Source of the DNA: Fomitopsis serialis | Taxonomy: Eukaryota > Basidiomycota > Agaricomycetes > Polyporales > Fomitopsidaceae | Length of the DNA stretch: 57,158 nucleotides | Assembly: GCF_022376445.1 (NCBI RefSeq) | Contig: NW_025955211.1 | Coordinates: 1-57,158 of the forward strand | Direction of reading: 5' to 3' | Part shown: piece by piece, positions 46,159 through 54,679 of the stretch | Layout: every line of letters begins with the position of its first letter | How positions within the stretch are numbered: position 1 is the stretch's first letter | Program-made: the position numbers and the translations under genes | Notes under the pieces: model-generated | Told to the model about the DNA's origin: nothing | Database searches by the model: none | The model's input: only the letters and a program-made list of their open reading frames with translations

Positions 46159-46819
46159 ATGTTCTCGCGCTCCCTCGTCGCGTCCCTCGCAGCCCTCGTC
46201 CTCGCAAACGGTACCCCGCTGCCTCCTCCTCCCCTCCCCCGCTGACCCCCTCTTTTTCAACAGCCGCCTCCGCCCAGTCGTGCGCGCGCACCTACACCGT
46301 CAAGGCGGGCGACATCTGTGACAGCATCTCCGCTGCCCAGAACGTCTCCACGTGCGTTCTCCGCCGCCTTTCCCGCTGTCCTCTCCCGCTCACCTTTTTC
46401 TCTCCAGCTACCAGCTGGCGACCGTCAACCCCGATATCGACACTCGCTGTGACGACCTCACCCCCGGCGAGCAGCTCTGCCTCGGCTACGTCGGCTCCGA
46501 CTGCACCACCACCCATGTCGTCACCGCCGACGAGTCCTGCGACGGCCTCGCCGCTCTCTACACCATGAACACCACCGTTCTCATGGACAACAACCCCCAG
46601 ATCGACGCCGACTGCGCCAACATGTACACCGGCGAGGTACGTGTCCCCCGCGCCCGCCCCGCATCGGATCGCTGACGCCCGCCCCTCCAGGTCCTCTGTG
46701 TCGCCACGGGCGCCCTCACCGTCCCCTCCGCGACCGCAGCCGCGTCCTCCGCAGCCGCCTCCGCAACCGACACCGGCGACGACGACGACGGCGACATCCC
46801 CTTCTGCGACGAGCTCTAG
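46159..46819 (+). CDS. Secreted protein with two LysM domains
   Basis: Four exons (46159-46210, 46264-46351, 46408-46636, 46691-46819) encode 165 residues. MFSRSLVASLAALVLANAAS is a signal peptide, with likely cleavage before QSCA. LysM 1 is RTYTVKAGDICDSISAAQN through PGEQLCLG. LysM 2 is THVVTADESCDGLAALYTM through MYTGEVLCVA. Eight or more Cys suggest disulfides, as in extracellular LysM proteins. A short Ala/Ser linker ends in the acidic DDDDGDIPFCDEL. LysM domains bind chitin oligomers; small secreted fungal LysM proteins can shield hyphal chitin or scavenge chitin fragments. No enzyme domain or GPI signal is seen, so it is effector-like by architecture only. Introns are ~55 bp. Confidence 0.9.
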
Positions 46820-47326
46820 GCGGCAGCAGGATCCCCCGCACGGTGCCCACACCACGGAGGAACCTGCTGGCCGCGTTTCGTCTCGTCGCTCGTCGCTGGG
46901 CCCGTGTCGCGTTTCGCACTGCACCGCCCCCCACATCATACCATACACCGCTCGTTTAGCTGACCCCCTTGTCCTTCTACACCGTGTTCCGCATACTGTC
47001 TGTCGCATCCTGTCGCAAGCGCTAGGATACCGCGCTGACCCGTACCCCGTACTACCCTCTTGCTGTATACCCGACACGATACGTATGCTAGTCTGCGCGC
47101 CGTCCGGGTTCTATCGACTTGAATTGATTTCAACTCGCCGGTTCCGTACTCAATATTCAATAATCACCTTTGTTCCATGTTACCTGTGCGTGTGCGATCT
47201 TCAGCGAGCGCTATGAAGCGTGACGCACGATCGAGCTTGCCGAGGCGAGGCGCGTCCAGCTCTTCTTCAGCGACGAGCACCGCGCATGTCTCCTGCCTCT
47301 TCTGCACCGCCACCACCACCACCCTC
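46820..47326. other. Intergenic, LysM 3' flank and promoter of next gene
   Basis: No separate gene was recognised. The stretch after about 47180 is open and in frame with the next gene but Thr/Ser-rich, and is taken as 5'UTR. Confidence 0.45.
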
Positions 47327-48799
47327 ATGCACCGCACCATCGCCCACATCCAGCGCAGGGCCAGCGTCGCCGGGCGGCGCACCGCGTGCCACGCGCGTGC
47401 GCTGTCCGCGTCCGCCCTCGCACCCGAAGGACACCACGACGCCTCCGACCCGTCTCTGCTGCTCGACTCTTCCCTCAAGACGACCGCGCGCGCACAAAAG
47501 CCGTCCCACGCGGTGCCGTTGCGTGGCGAGGGCTCGCACGGCAGCCACGCGCGACAGATAGCGCAGTCCCTGCGCCGACACGCGCCCGCCCGCCCCGTCG
47601 TGTTCAGCCCCTCGCCGTCGTCGTCCGGGCAGGACCCAGCCCCAAACCCAGAGCCAGAGAACAACGGCGACGGCGAGATTTCCGACCAGGAGTGGGAGAT
47701 CCGCACAGGTGCGCCTCCTCCCCAGCCCGCGCTCCCCGCACGGCCCGTGCGTGCGGGCTCGCCAGCACGAGAGGATCTGATGCTACGTCCAGCGCCCCCT
47801 CTCCCTCTCCCGCCCCGACCGCGGCACGCTGACTCTCGCGCATACGACCGCGCACCACGCCAGGCCGCGCGATCTGGATACTGCAGCAGACGCTCCCCGC
47901 GTTCTTCCACACCGGGCTCGTCACCTCGCTCGAGACGCCCCTCGTCGCGCGGCCGCCCGCGTCCGAGTCCCCCGAGGGCGCGGAGAGGGGGACGGCGGAT
48001 CCGCACTGCGGGGGGCGCCCCGCGCGGCCGGACGGCGACTCGGAGAGCATATACAGCCGCGCGGTCCGCCTCGCGTACACCCCGCCGCACGCGCTGCCCC
48101 CGCCGTTCCCGCGCACGCTGACGCTCGAAGGTGCGTGGCGCGCGTCCGTCGCTGGGCGCTGAGGAACTGACGCGGCGTGCGCGCAGGCTCCGCGCTGTAC
48201 CTCGCGTCGTCCGCGTTCGTGCGCCACACGCTGAACGCGCTCTACACAGACCTCACCGTGCGCACCACGCGCGTGCGCGTCCTCGGGCCCGGGTCCTCGT
48301 CCGGTACGCACTCGCCTTCCGCCCCCGGGAGAGCCGCTGACGTTGTGTTGCCATGCAGGCCGCGGCGGAGGCGGGGAGCAGGACCCGCACGGCAGGGCCC
48401 CGCGCGCGCCGCAGAAGCAGCGCGCCCTGCGCGAGAAGAGCCTCTTCCTCGGGCTCAGCGTGTCGGGCGTCGCGCGGGTGAGCGGCGCGCGCGGCGGGTG
48501 GGACGTGTAAGCAGCCTTTCCCCCCTTCCCTCCACACCCCTCCCAAGCCTCCTACGCTCACGCGCGCGCGCGCCGCCAGGAACTCGACGTACACGTTCTC
48601 CCCGCAGACGGGCCTCATCCACCTGCACCAGATCGACTCCATCGAGCCCGCGCCGACGCAGGCTGTGTTCGACGCGCTCCGCGCCGCGCTCGCCAAGCTC
48701 GGGCTCGCGGGCGCGGACGACGGCGCGCAGGCCCCCGGGGCGCCGGGTGCGGCACGGGCGCAGCCTATCCCTGCGTCTGTCCGGGCGGCGTCGTCATGA
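47327..48799 (+). CDS. Conserved basidiomycete protein, possible NTF2-like fold
   Basis: Not firmly identified. The chosen start (MHRTIAHIQRRASVAGRRTA) looks like a mitochondrial presequence; in-frame Mets at 47177 and 47213 are alternatives. A Pro/Ser-rich part ending DGEISDQEWEIRTG is followed by a conserved-looking core over several exons: ARAIWILQQTLPAFFHTGLV, IYSRAVRLAYTPPHALPPPF, TLEGSALYLASSAFVRHTL, NALYTDLTVRTTRVRV, REKSLFLGLSVSGVARVSG, then VNSTYTFSPQTGLIHLHQ, IDSIEPAPTQAVFDALRAAL. The pattern (N-terminal helices, a strand with a polar insertion, late VNSTYTFSP-type strands) resembles the NTF2-like/DUF2358 type, but this is a weak inference. It ends at the TGA at 48797-48799. It reads without frame breaks. 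Confidence 0.6.
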
Positions 48800-49225
48800 A
48801 GTGGGGATGCGGAGTGTTGGGGGGAGAGGTGGGACGGTGTGTGGATGTATGGAGTCGGTGGAAGGGGTTGGTTGTGAGGGGGCGGGGGCGGTCGTAGTAG
48901 TCGTCGGCTAATGCCCTATTTCCATCTGCATGTCGCACACCCACCACTTAGTACTCGCGGTGCAATATCCGCTATGCAATGCATCACCATTCACAGCACA
49001 TCGCGCGATCTGACGCGTCCTTCAAGGAGTCTGCCCGACCGTCCAACTACACCAGAGTAGTTCACGAGCATTACGGTAAGCAAGACCTTGGATGCAACTC
49101 AGCAGCACACACAGTTCATTGACGTTCGACAGATGTTAGTACAAGCAGCAACGACAGCACGACGATCTATCCGTAAGCAGCGTCCCCGAGCTTCTTCAGC
49201 TTCGTCCGCACCCCCCGCCGCGGGC
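48800..49225. other. Intergenic between convergent genes
   Basis: The 3' flanks of the preceding plus-strand gene and of ULA1. No coding sequence seen. Confidence 0.45.
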
Positions 49226-51845
49226 TCACTGCCCGCCGACCGTCCCCGTCCACATGTCGACCATGTCGATGACGCAGAACCCGTTCACGGGCACGTACTG
49301 CTTCGTGATCATCTTGATCGCCTCCTGCGCGACCATGCCCCCGAGGAAGGCGGCGGTGTTGGGCAGGTCCGCGGTCGGCGCGCGGGCGCTGGTGGCAAAG
49401 AAACGGGGTCAGCGTGTGTGGAGAGGACGTGGTGAAACGCATGGGGGGACTTACAGTTCTCCGATGGCATTGTCCACCTCCTTGGGGAGCGCGACACCCT
49501 GCCCGACGAGCTGCTGGACCTCAGCGCGCAGCCCGTCCACAGTCACGGTCGAGCCATCTGCGGCACCAGGTCCATCAGTCGTGCTCGAACACGCCGGTCT
49601 GATAGTCCTCACCCGGGGCCTTGTTCAGAAGGGTCGACAACGCCGACAGACCGAGGTGCGTCGCCGTCTCGCGCGGGAAGATCGATAGCGAAGAGGCTAT
49701 CGAGGCATGCAAAAAGGCACATCAGCGTGCGCCCGCTACGACCGTCTCATCCCGATTAGAACGCACCGAGTGCCTCCTTGTCCGCGTCCCACTCGCCCCA
49801 GCGCCGCCCACGCAGCACGCGGACATGGTGCGCGTTCTTGACGAACGTGTCGACGTCCTCGTCGTCGATCGCGGGCGCGAGCGCCGGGAACCCCTCCTTC
49901 AGCAACTCCTTGAAGCGCGTCTGCGCCCGCCGTCAGCGAACTCGCTCGGGACAGGACAGGAGAGGGCCACCACGCAGCACACACCTTCTCGACGGCGGCC
50001 CAGTCCTTGTACGCCGTCTGCAGCCTGACGTAGCTCTCCGTGTCCGTGTGCACGTCGGGCAGCGCGCCGCTGAGGGGGAGGCACCCCGGGCCGTCGGGCG
50101 CGGCGACGAACGCGTTGAGGGTCTGCAGGAGCGCGTGGAAGGCCGCGTTGGGCGTGGCGGGCGTGAGCGGCGTCAGGCCGAAGAGCGTCTGGACCGCGCC
50201 GGGGACCTGGAGGTGCAAATGTTACGTGAGTGAGCGGGCGGAGGGAGAGAGGGGGGGGACTGACTGGAGGGTCGGACCAGACGCGCCAGGCCTGCGCCTC
50301 GGCCTCGTCGAAGTTCTCCTCGTCGATCTTCTTGCGCATCGCGGCGATCTGCGCCTTGAACGCCTTGCGCTCGGGCATCGTCGCGGGCAGCTTGCCGTCG
50401 TGCTGTCGTGCGGGTCAGCTGTACGCCCGCGGGATCGCGATGACGGGACCCGCGTGTGTGGGGAGACGCACCGATTTCTTCCAGTCCTCGACGGCGCGCA
50501 GGAGGATGATGACGAAGGGGACGTGCCCGTGGTCGGTGGGGTCGAGCTTGTCAAAGTCGAGCTCGCTGGCCCATTTTGCGATGGCGGGGAAGGGACGGAT
50601 GATTCGGAGTGAGGGTACGTTCTCGTCGGTGTGGGGTTGAGAGACTGGCGGGCGGTGTGAGCGGATGTACATGTATAGTCAGAGGATGGTGCGGGGAGAA
50701 CGAGGTTATCCACGACAATGAAGCGCATGAACGAACATGTTGTCAACGAATTGACTACGGAAGACGTTGATAACGACTTCAAGTGATGCAGCTTGTAGCT
50801 ACGGGGGAATGCGAAGCAGGCGATCGGTCAAGGCCCACGTTGTTCTTAGTGGGTAGCCGGGGAAACGAGCTTGACCGCGACCTTCTGAGTAAAGAGGACC
50901 AGACCACCATAGGACCATCTATCAGACCGCGCGAGCGAGCGAAAATCCGCTCGTGGCAAATGCTTGCCCTCCCGCTTACGAACCCTGTAAGCTGGGCGGC
51001 CGGAACTGCTCAGCTGCAGTTCACCGCCGCTGTCCTCACAGCGTCGCACTATCCGCAGATCCTCAAGTGGACTGGTGATGTGCGGCGGTGTGCATACCAC
51101 ATGCGTCTCGCCTCGTGGGCCACCTTATGCAGAACCCTAATACGAGGCGGAGAGGACCGAAGCAGACGCTCACCGCATTGTTCGTGGTACTGGATGAAGA
51201 ACTCGGCGAGGAAGCCGGCGGAGCGGACGACGAGCAACGACGGATTGCTGAGATCGGCCCAGAGGAGCTTGGCGAGCTCGTCGAGGGTGTCCTTCCGCAG
51301 GTTGTGGGCGATGACCAGCGAGAATCCGCTGACAAACGCCCTGCCCTCGTCGGTCTTGAGGAGGTCGTGGACGTCTTTGACGACGGCCTCGCCCTCGACG
51401 CTGTCGTTGAGTTCACGCAGGAGCGGGACGGCCTCCTGGGCGCGGGGCTTGCCTATGCTGGAGGGGCCCGCGAGGAAGAAGTTGTTGCCCGCATCGGCGG
51501 GGGAGGCGAGGGCGCTGTCGAGGATGGTGAAGTGGCCGATGCCGGGGAGGACGAGGTTCTTGAGGACGGCGGTTGCGGTTGCGGAGGAGGAGAGGATGAG
51601 GATGCGGGACGCCTCGAGCGCATTCTGGCCGGATGCGGCCCAGAGTCTGTGTGCGGTCGGGTGAGCCACCTCGGCAGGAGCGGGAGTGCACAGGGAGCTC
51701 ACCGAAGCTGGCGATCGTAGCGCCTGGTCTTGTTGTCTGGCTGTCTGAGACGGGGTCAGCAGAGGGGGCGGTGAGAGGGGGAGGGGGCGCACTGGATGGC
51801 AGCAGTGGCCTGCTCGATGTTCTGCGATTCACTCACCGCACTCAT
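49226..51845 (-). CDS. ULA1: NEDD8-activating enzyme E1 regulatory subunit
   Basis: Ula1 (APPBP1/NAE1) pairs with Uba3 to adenylate and activate NEDD8/Rub1 for cullin neddylation. It starts MSAVSESQNIEQATAAIQ. The next exons read RRYDRQLRLWAASGQNALEA, ILILSSSATATAVLKNLVLP, GIGHFTILDSALASPADAGN, FFLAGPSSIGKPRAQEA and LLWADLSNPSLLVVRSAGFL. The middle has ENVPSLRIIRPFPAIAKWA, LDPTDHGHVPFVIILLRAVE, DWKKS, then FKAQIAAMRKKIDEENFDEA. The C-terminal part has FVKNAHHVRVLRGRRWGEWD, ETATHLGLSALSTLL, ARAPTADLPNTAAFLGGMVA, QEAIKMITKQYVPVNGF and DMWTGTVGGQ. As expected for this subunit, the catalytic Cys domain is absent. Exons between about 50700 and 51160 are short and not fully resolved. Divergent from PSF1. 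Confidence 0.92.
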
Positions 51846-51983
51846 CGTCGACGCGTCTGCCCAGCCACAGCCGCCCGCCCGCTCACCCACCCGTCACACA
51901 CGCGTGCGGTCACCTGCGGGCAGTCACGCTCGTCACGCACGCGTCCCCCCGCCTCCCCGCCTCCTGCCTTGCGTCCACGCGCG
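51846..51983. promoter_or_regulatory. Divergent promoter region ULA1 / PSF1
   Basis: Only 138 bases lie between the ULA1 and PSF1 start codons, so the two genes probably share control elements. No TATA box is visible. Repeated CACACG and GTCACG-like motifs are present. Confidence 0.5.
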
Positions 51984-52709
51984 ATGGCTGCGACGACAAG
52001 CCAGTACGGCGACCTCGCCACCCAGCTGCTCATCGAGTCGCGCCGCTCGACGGCCACCGACACGCTCCTCAAGTACAACGACGTCCTCGTCCGCTCCGTC
52101 GCCCGCGAGCAGCGCCAGCTCGAGTCCCTCCTCCAGGCCGTCCTCGCCCCCCACCCCCCCGACGGCGCCCCCAACCCCCTCCTCCCCACCATCCTCCTCT
52201 ACCAGACCGCCATCAACCGCAACAAGCGCTGCCTCCTCGCCTACCACGCCCACCGCATCGACCGCCTCAAGGACCTCTACTGGTCCGTCGGCGGCGCCCT
52301 CCCCCTCCTGCTCTCCATGCCCTCCGTCGGGCCTGCCCACGCGCACGCGGACGGCCAGGCGCACGCCGCCGCCGCCGCGCCCGCGGACGTCCGCTCGAAG
52401 CTCTCCCCGCACGAGGTCGACTTCCTCCGCTCGTACAACGCGTCCGTGCTCGCGCTCCGCACCGAGGCGTTCTCCGCGGCGGGCTCCGTCAGCCAGGACG
52501 ACGCGGGCGCGCTCACGGAGGACGTCGACCTCATGGCGCCCATCGCCAAGCCGCCCAGGGACCTCCACGTCCTCGTCCGCGTCGTCCGCGACTGCGGCGT
52601 CGTCCACACCGAGCAGGGCGCGATCGACTTCCGGCGGGGCCACCGCTTCCTGGTGCGGCGCGCGGACGTCGAGCACCTCGTCGTGCAGGGCTTCCTCGAG
52701 GAGGTGTAG
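51984..52709 (+). CDS. PSF1: GINS complex subunit Psf1
   Basis: Psf1 is one of four GINS subunits in the CMG replicative helicase and is needed for replication initiation and fork progress. It is a single exon of 241 residues. The start (YGDLATQLLIESRRST) is the Psf1 signature. It is followed by TLLKYNDVLVRSVAREQRQL, QTAINRNKRCLLAYHAHRID, RLKDLYWSVG, LSPHEVDFLRSYNASVLAL and the C-terminal B domain LHVLVRVVRDCGVVHTEQGA, IDFRRGHRFLVRRADVEHLV, QGFLEEV. It is about 35 residues longer than typical because of an Ala/His-rich linker (residues ~112-132). No frame breaks. Confidence 0.94.
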   Translation: MAATTSQYGDLATQLLIESRRSTATDTLLKYNDVLVRSVAREQRQLESLLQAVLAPHPPDGAPNPLLPTILLYQTAINRNKRCLLAYHAHRIDRLKDLYWSVGGALPLLLSMPSVGPAHAHADGQAHAAAAAPADVRSKLSPHEVDFLRSYNASVLALRTEAFSAAGSVSQDDAGALTEDVDLMAPIAKPPRDLHVLVRVVRDCGVVHTEQGAIDFRRGHRFLVRRADVEHLVVQGFLEEV

Positions 52710-53450
52710 TGGCGTGCTCTCGAGCAAGTACGCAGCCCCGCACTGGTTCTCGGTGTACACGACTGACGTTCATTTCCCGACAGGCCATGGGATACGTCCG
52801 CTCCTCGGTGCGTCGCGGACATGCATCGGCACTGGATCCCCGTTCGAGGCGCATGCACTACCCTCTAGCACGATCAGAACAAGGATCGCCACGCTTCTGT
52901 GCACACATCGCGGGCCCGCGCGGGGATCCGCACGACTCAATCTCGGATTCATTCCACTGCGCGGTACGCAGGACAAGCTGACCGTCCTGAACTACCGGTG
53001 CACAGTCGACGTTTCGACACGCGACACGGCCCTCAGGCTGCTACAAGACGGCGGTCGCCTCCGTTTCGCAGGGGACTGTCGGAGGAGCCGTTTCGTCCAG
53101 CCGCGCGCAGTGTGGCGGTAGAAAGACAGGAGGAGCCGGTCGCACAACGGTCTGTTTCACTGTTGCACTGGCACTGGAGACGTCGCTAGCCAATGTATTC
53201 TATATGATTAAGGACGTAGATGTACAGTAAAACATCGCATAGTGTACATGCCTGGGCAGAGATAGTATGTGAAGTATGAAGGGGTCTCCAAACGTCAAGC
53301 GAGTCGGACCAGACGTAGTGATACACAAGCAGGGCTGCGAACCAGGACCAGACCGTACCGCACAACAGCAGCCAGCCCCGCCGCAGATGGCCAGCACCCC
53401 GCGGGCGCCGTAGAAGCAATCACAATGCGCCGCGTCTGCGGCATCGCCGG
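52710..53450. other. Intergenic between convergent genes
   Basis: 3' flanks of PSF1 and of the hypothetical gene at 53451. Open stretches on the plus strand here have no recognisable content. Confidence 0.45.
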
Positions 53451-54332
53451 TCACCGCAGCCTCCGGAGCTGCTGCTGCACCTCGCGGATGTCGCGCCGGT
53501 TCCACTCGCCCGTCCAGAGGTTCCCGCCCGTGACCCATATCCGCGAGTCGCGCGACGGCGCGAGCACCGCGGCCGCCGCGTGCGCCACCTCCACGGACAT
53601 GCTCCGCCGCCTCCGCGTGCGCTCTGCGGCGGGCGACAACAGCGACGGGGGCGTGCGCGCGACGGCGGTGGCGGGCTCAGGTGCGGGTGCGGGTGAGGGC
53701 GGGAAGACGAGGTCGACGGGGACGTTCTCGCCGAGCGTGCGCGCGAGCTTCGCCATGCGCTTCCTGCGCAGCTCCGCCGCGCTGGGCGGCATGGGCGTCG
53801 TGGGCGTCGCGGGGGGCGCGGAGGACGAGCGCGGCGTGGAGGGCGTGCGGGGCAGCGCCGGCGTCGGCGCGGCGTTTGCGGCGCGGCGGTCGGTCGGGGG
53901 CATGGGCACGGCGTTGAGGCGGAGGACGAGCGGGCGGGGGAGCTCCTTCGACCTGCGCCCGCGCGGGGTGGAGAAGCCCTTGGGCTCCGCGAGCCTGAGG
54001 GACTCGGCGCTCGTGCGGGGGGTGGAGAGGGTGAGGGACGCCATGGAGGAGTTGGTGGAGGACGAGGAGTAGATGGACCCGGGCGTGCTGGGCCGCGAGG
54101 ACGGCGGGCTGCCGCGGAGGGAGAAGGGCGTGCTGGGCCTGCTGCTGGGCGTGCAGCCGATGGGGAGGAGCGGGGTGGGGCCGGGGGTGGGCGGCTCGTG
54201 GTCGGCGACCTGGGGCGTGGACCCGAGGACGGCGCCGAGTTTTCGTGCGGAGCGGACGAGGCGGATGCGGTGGTGGGCCTCGAGCGCGTTGTGCGTGGGC
54301 GGGAGGGGCGGCGCGGAGGTGTTGGCAGACAT
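53451..54332 (-). CDS. Conserved basidiomycete hypothetical, Ser/Pro-rich
   Basis: Single exon, 293 residues. A short conserved N-terminal helix (NALEAHHRIRLVRSARKLGA then VLGSTP) is followed by a long disordered Ser/Thr/Pro-rich middle (many SRPSTP-like motifs, plausible proline-directed phosphorylation sites). A basic segment (AAELRRKRMAKLARTLGENV) follows, and a C-terminal block (WTGEWNRRDIREVQQQLRRL). The conserved ends around a disordered core are typical of a protein found across Agaricomycetes without assigned function; that recollection is not precise. The start Met at 54332 excludes an upstream stretch with no conserved character. No signal peptide or membrane segment. Confidence 0.7.
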   Translation of the reverse strand: MSANTSAPPLPPTHNALEAHHRIRLVRSARKLGAVLGSTPQVADHEPPTPGPTPLLPIGCTPSSRPSTPFSLRGSPPSSRPSTPGSIYSSSSTNSSMASLTLSTPRTSAESLRLAEPKGFSTPRGRRSKELPRPLVLRLNAVPMPPTDRRAANAAPTPALPRTPSTPRSSSAPPATPTTPMPPSAAELRRKRMAKLARTLGENVPVDLVFPPSPAPAPEPATAVARTPPSLLSPAAERTRRRRSMSVEVAHAAAAVLAPSRDSRIWVTGGNLWTGEWNRRDIREVQQQLRRLR

Positions 54333-54679
54333 GGCGTACGCGGCGACTGGGTCGTGTGTGAGCAGGTGTGCAAGTCGTAGAATGCGCACACAGTGCGGCA
54401 GCTCGGAGAAAGAGAGACAAGGAGGCAGGATATTAAAGACGACGGACAAAAGGCGACACGGTCAACGTTGCCGGCATGGCGCGGACAATTGGGTTTGGGA
54501 CAAGAAGCAATGTCGCTCGCCGACTATTGTCTCGCCGTCCCCACCCCGGCAAGCGCCCGTCGCCATCGACGCCACCGCCCAGCCCTTGTTCTCCCTTCCA
54601 CAACGCCTTCCTTATGCGCAACCTCGTGGATGAAATTATATGTCACATGCAGTAACTCTATGTACAAACCCATTCACAG
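54333..54679. other. Intergenic upstream of 53451 gene
   Basis: Promoter of the hypothetical gene and 3' flank of SPF1. No gene seen. Confidence 0.45.

Noticed and set aside
45218..46568. Long plus- and minus-strand open frames across IND1 and its promoter
   Set aside because: Low-complexity Pro/Arg/Ala content in GC-rich DNA. IND1 exons explain the minus-strand signal, and the LysM gene explains the plus-strand end.
47164..48311. Minus-strand open frames of 308 and 235 codons opposite the 47327 gene
   Set aside because: Arg/Gly-rich shadows of the plus-strand coding exons; no recognisable motifs.
51796..53121. 441-codon plus-strand frame overlapping PSF1
   Set aside because: Ser/Pro/Arg shadow in the +1 frame of PSF1; the Psf1 frame is unmistakable.
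53269..54072. 267-codon plus-strand frame opposite the 53451 gene
   Set aside because: Gly/Arg/Val-rich shadow; the minus-strand frame has the conserved N- and C-terminal blocks.
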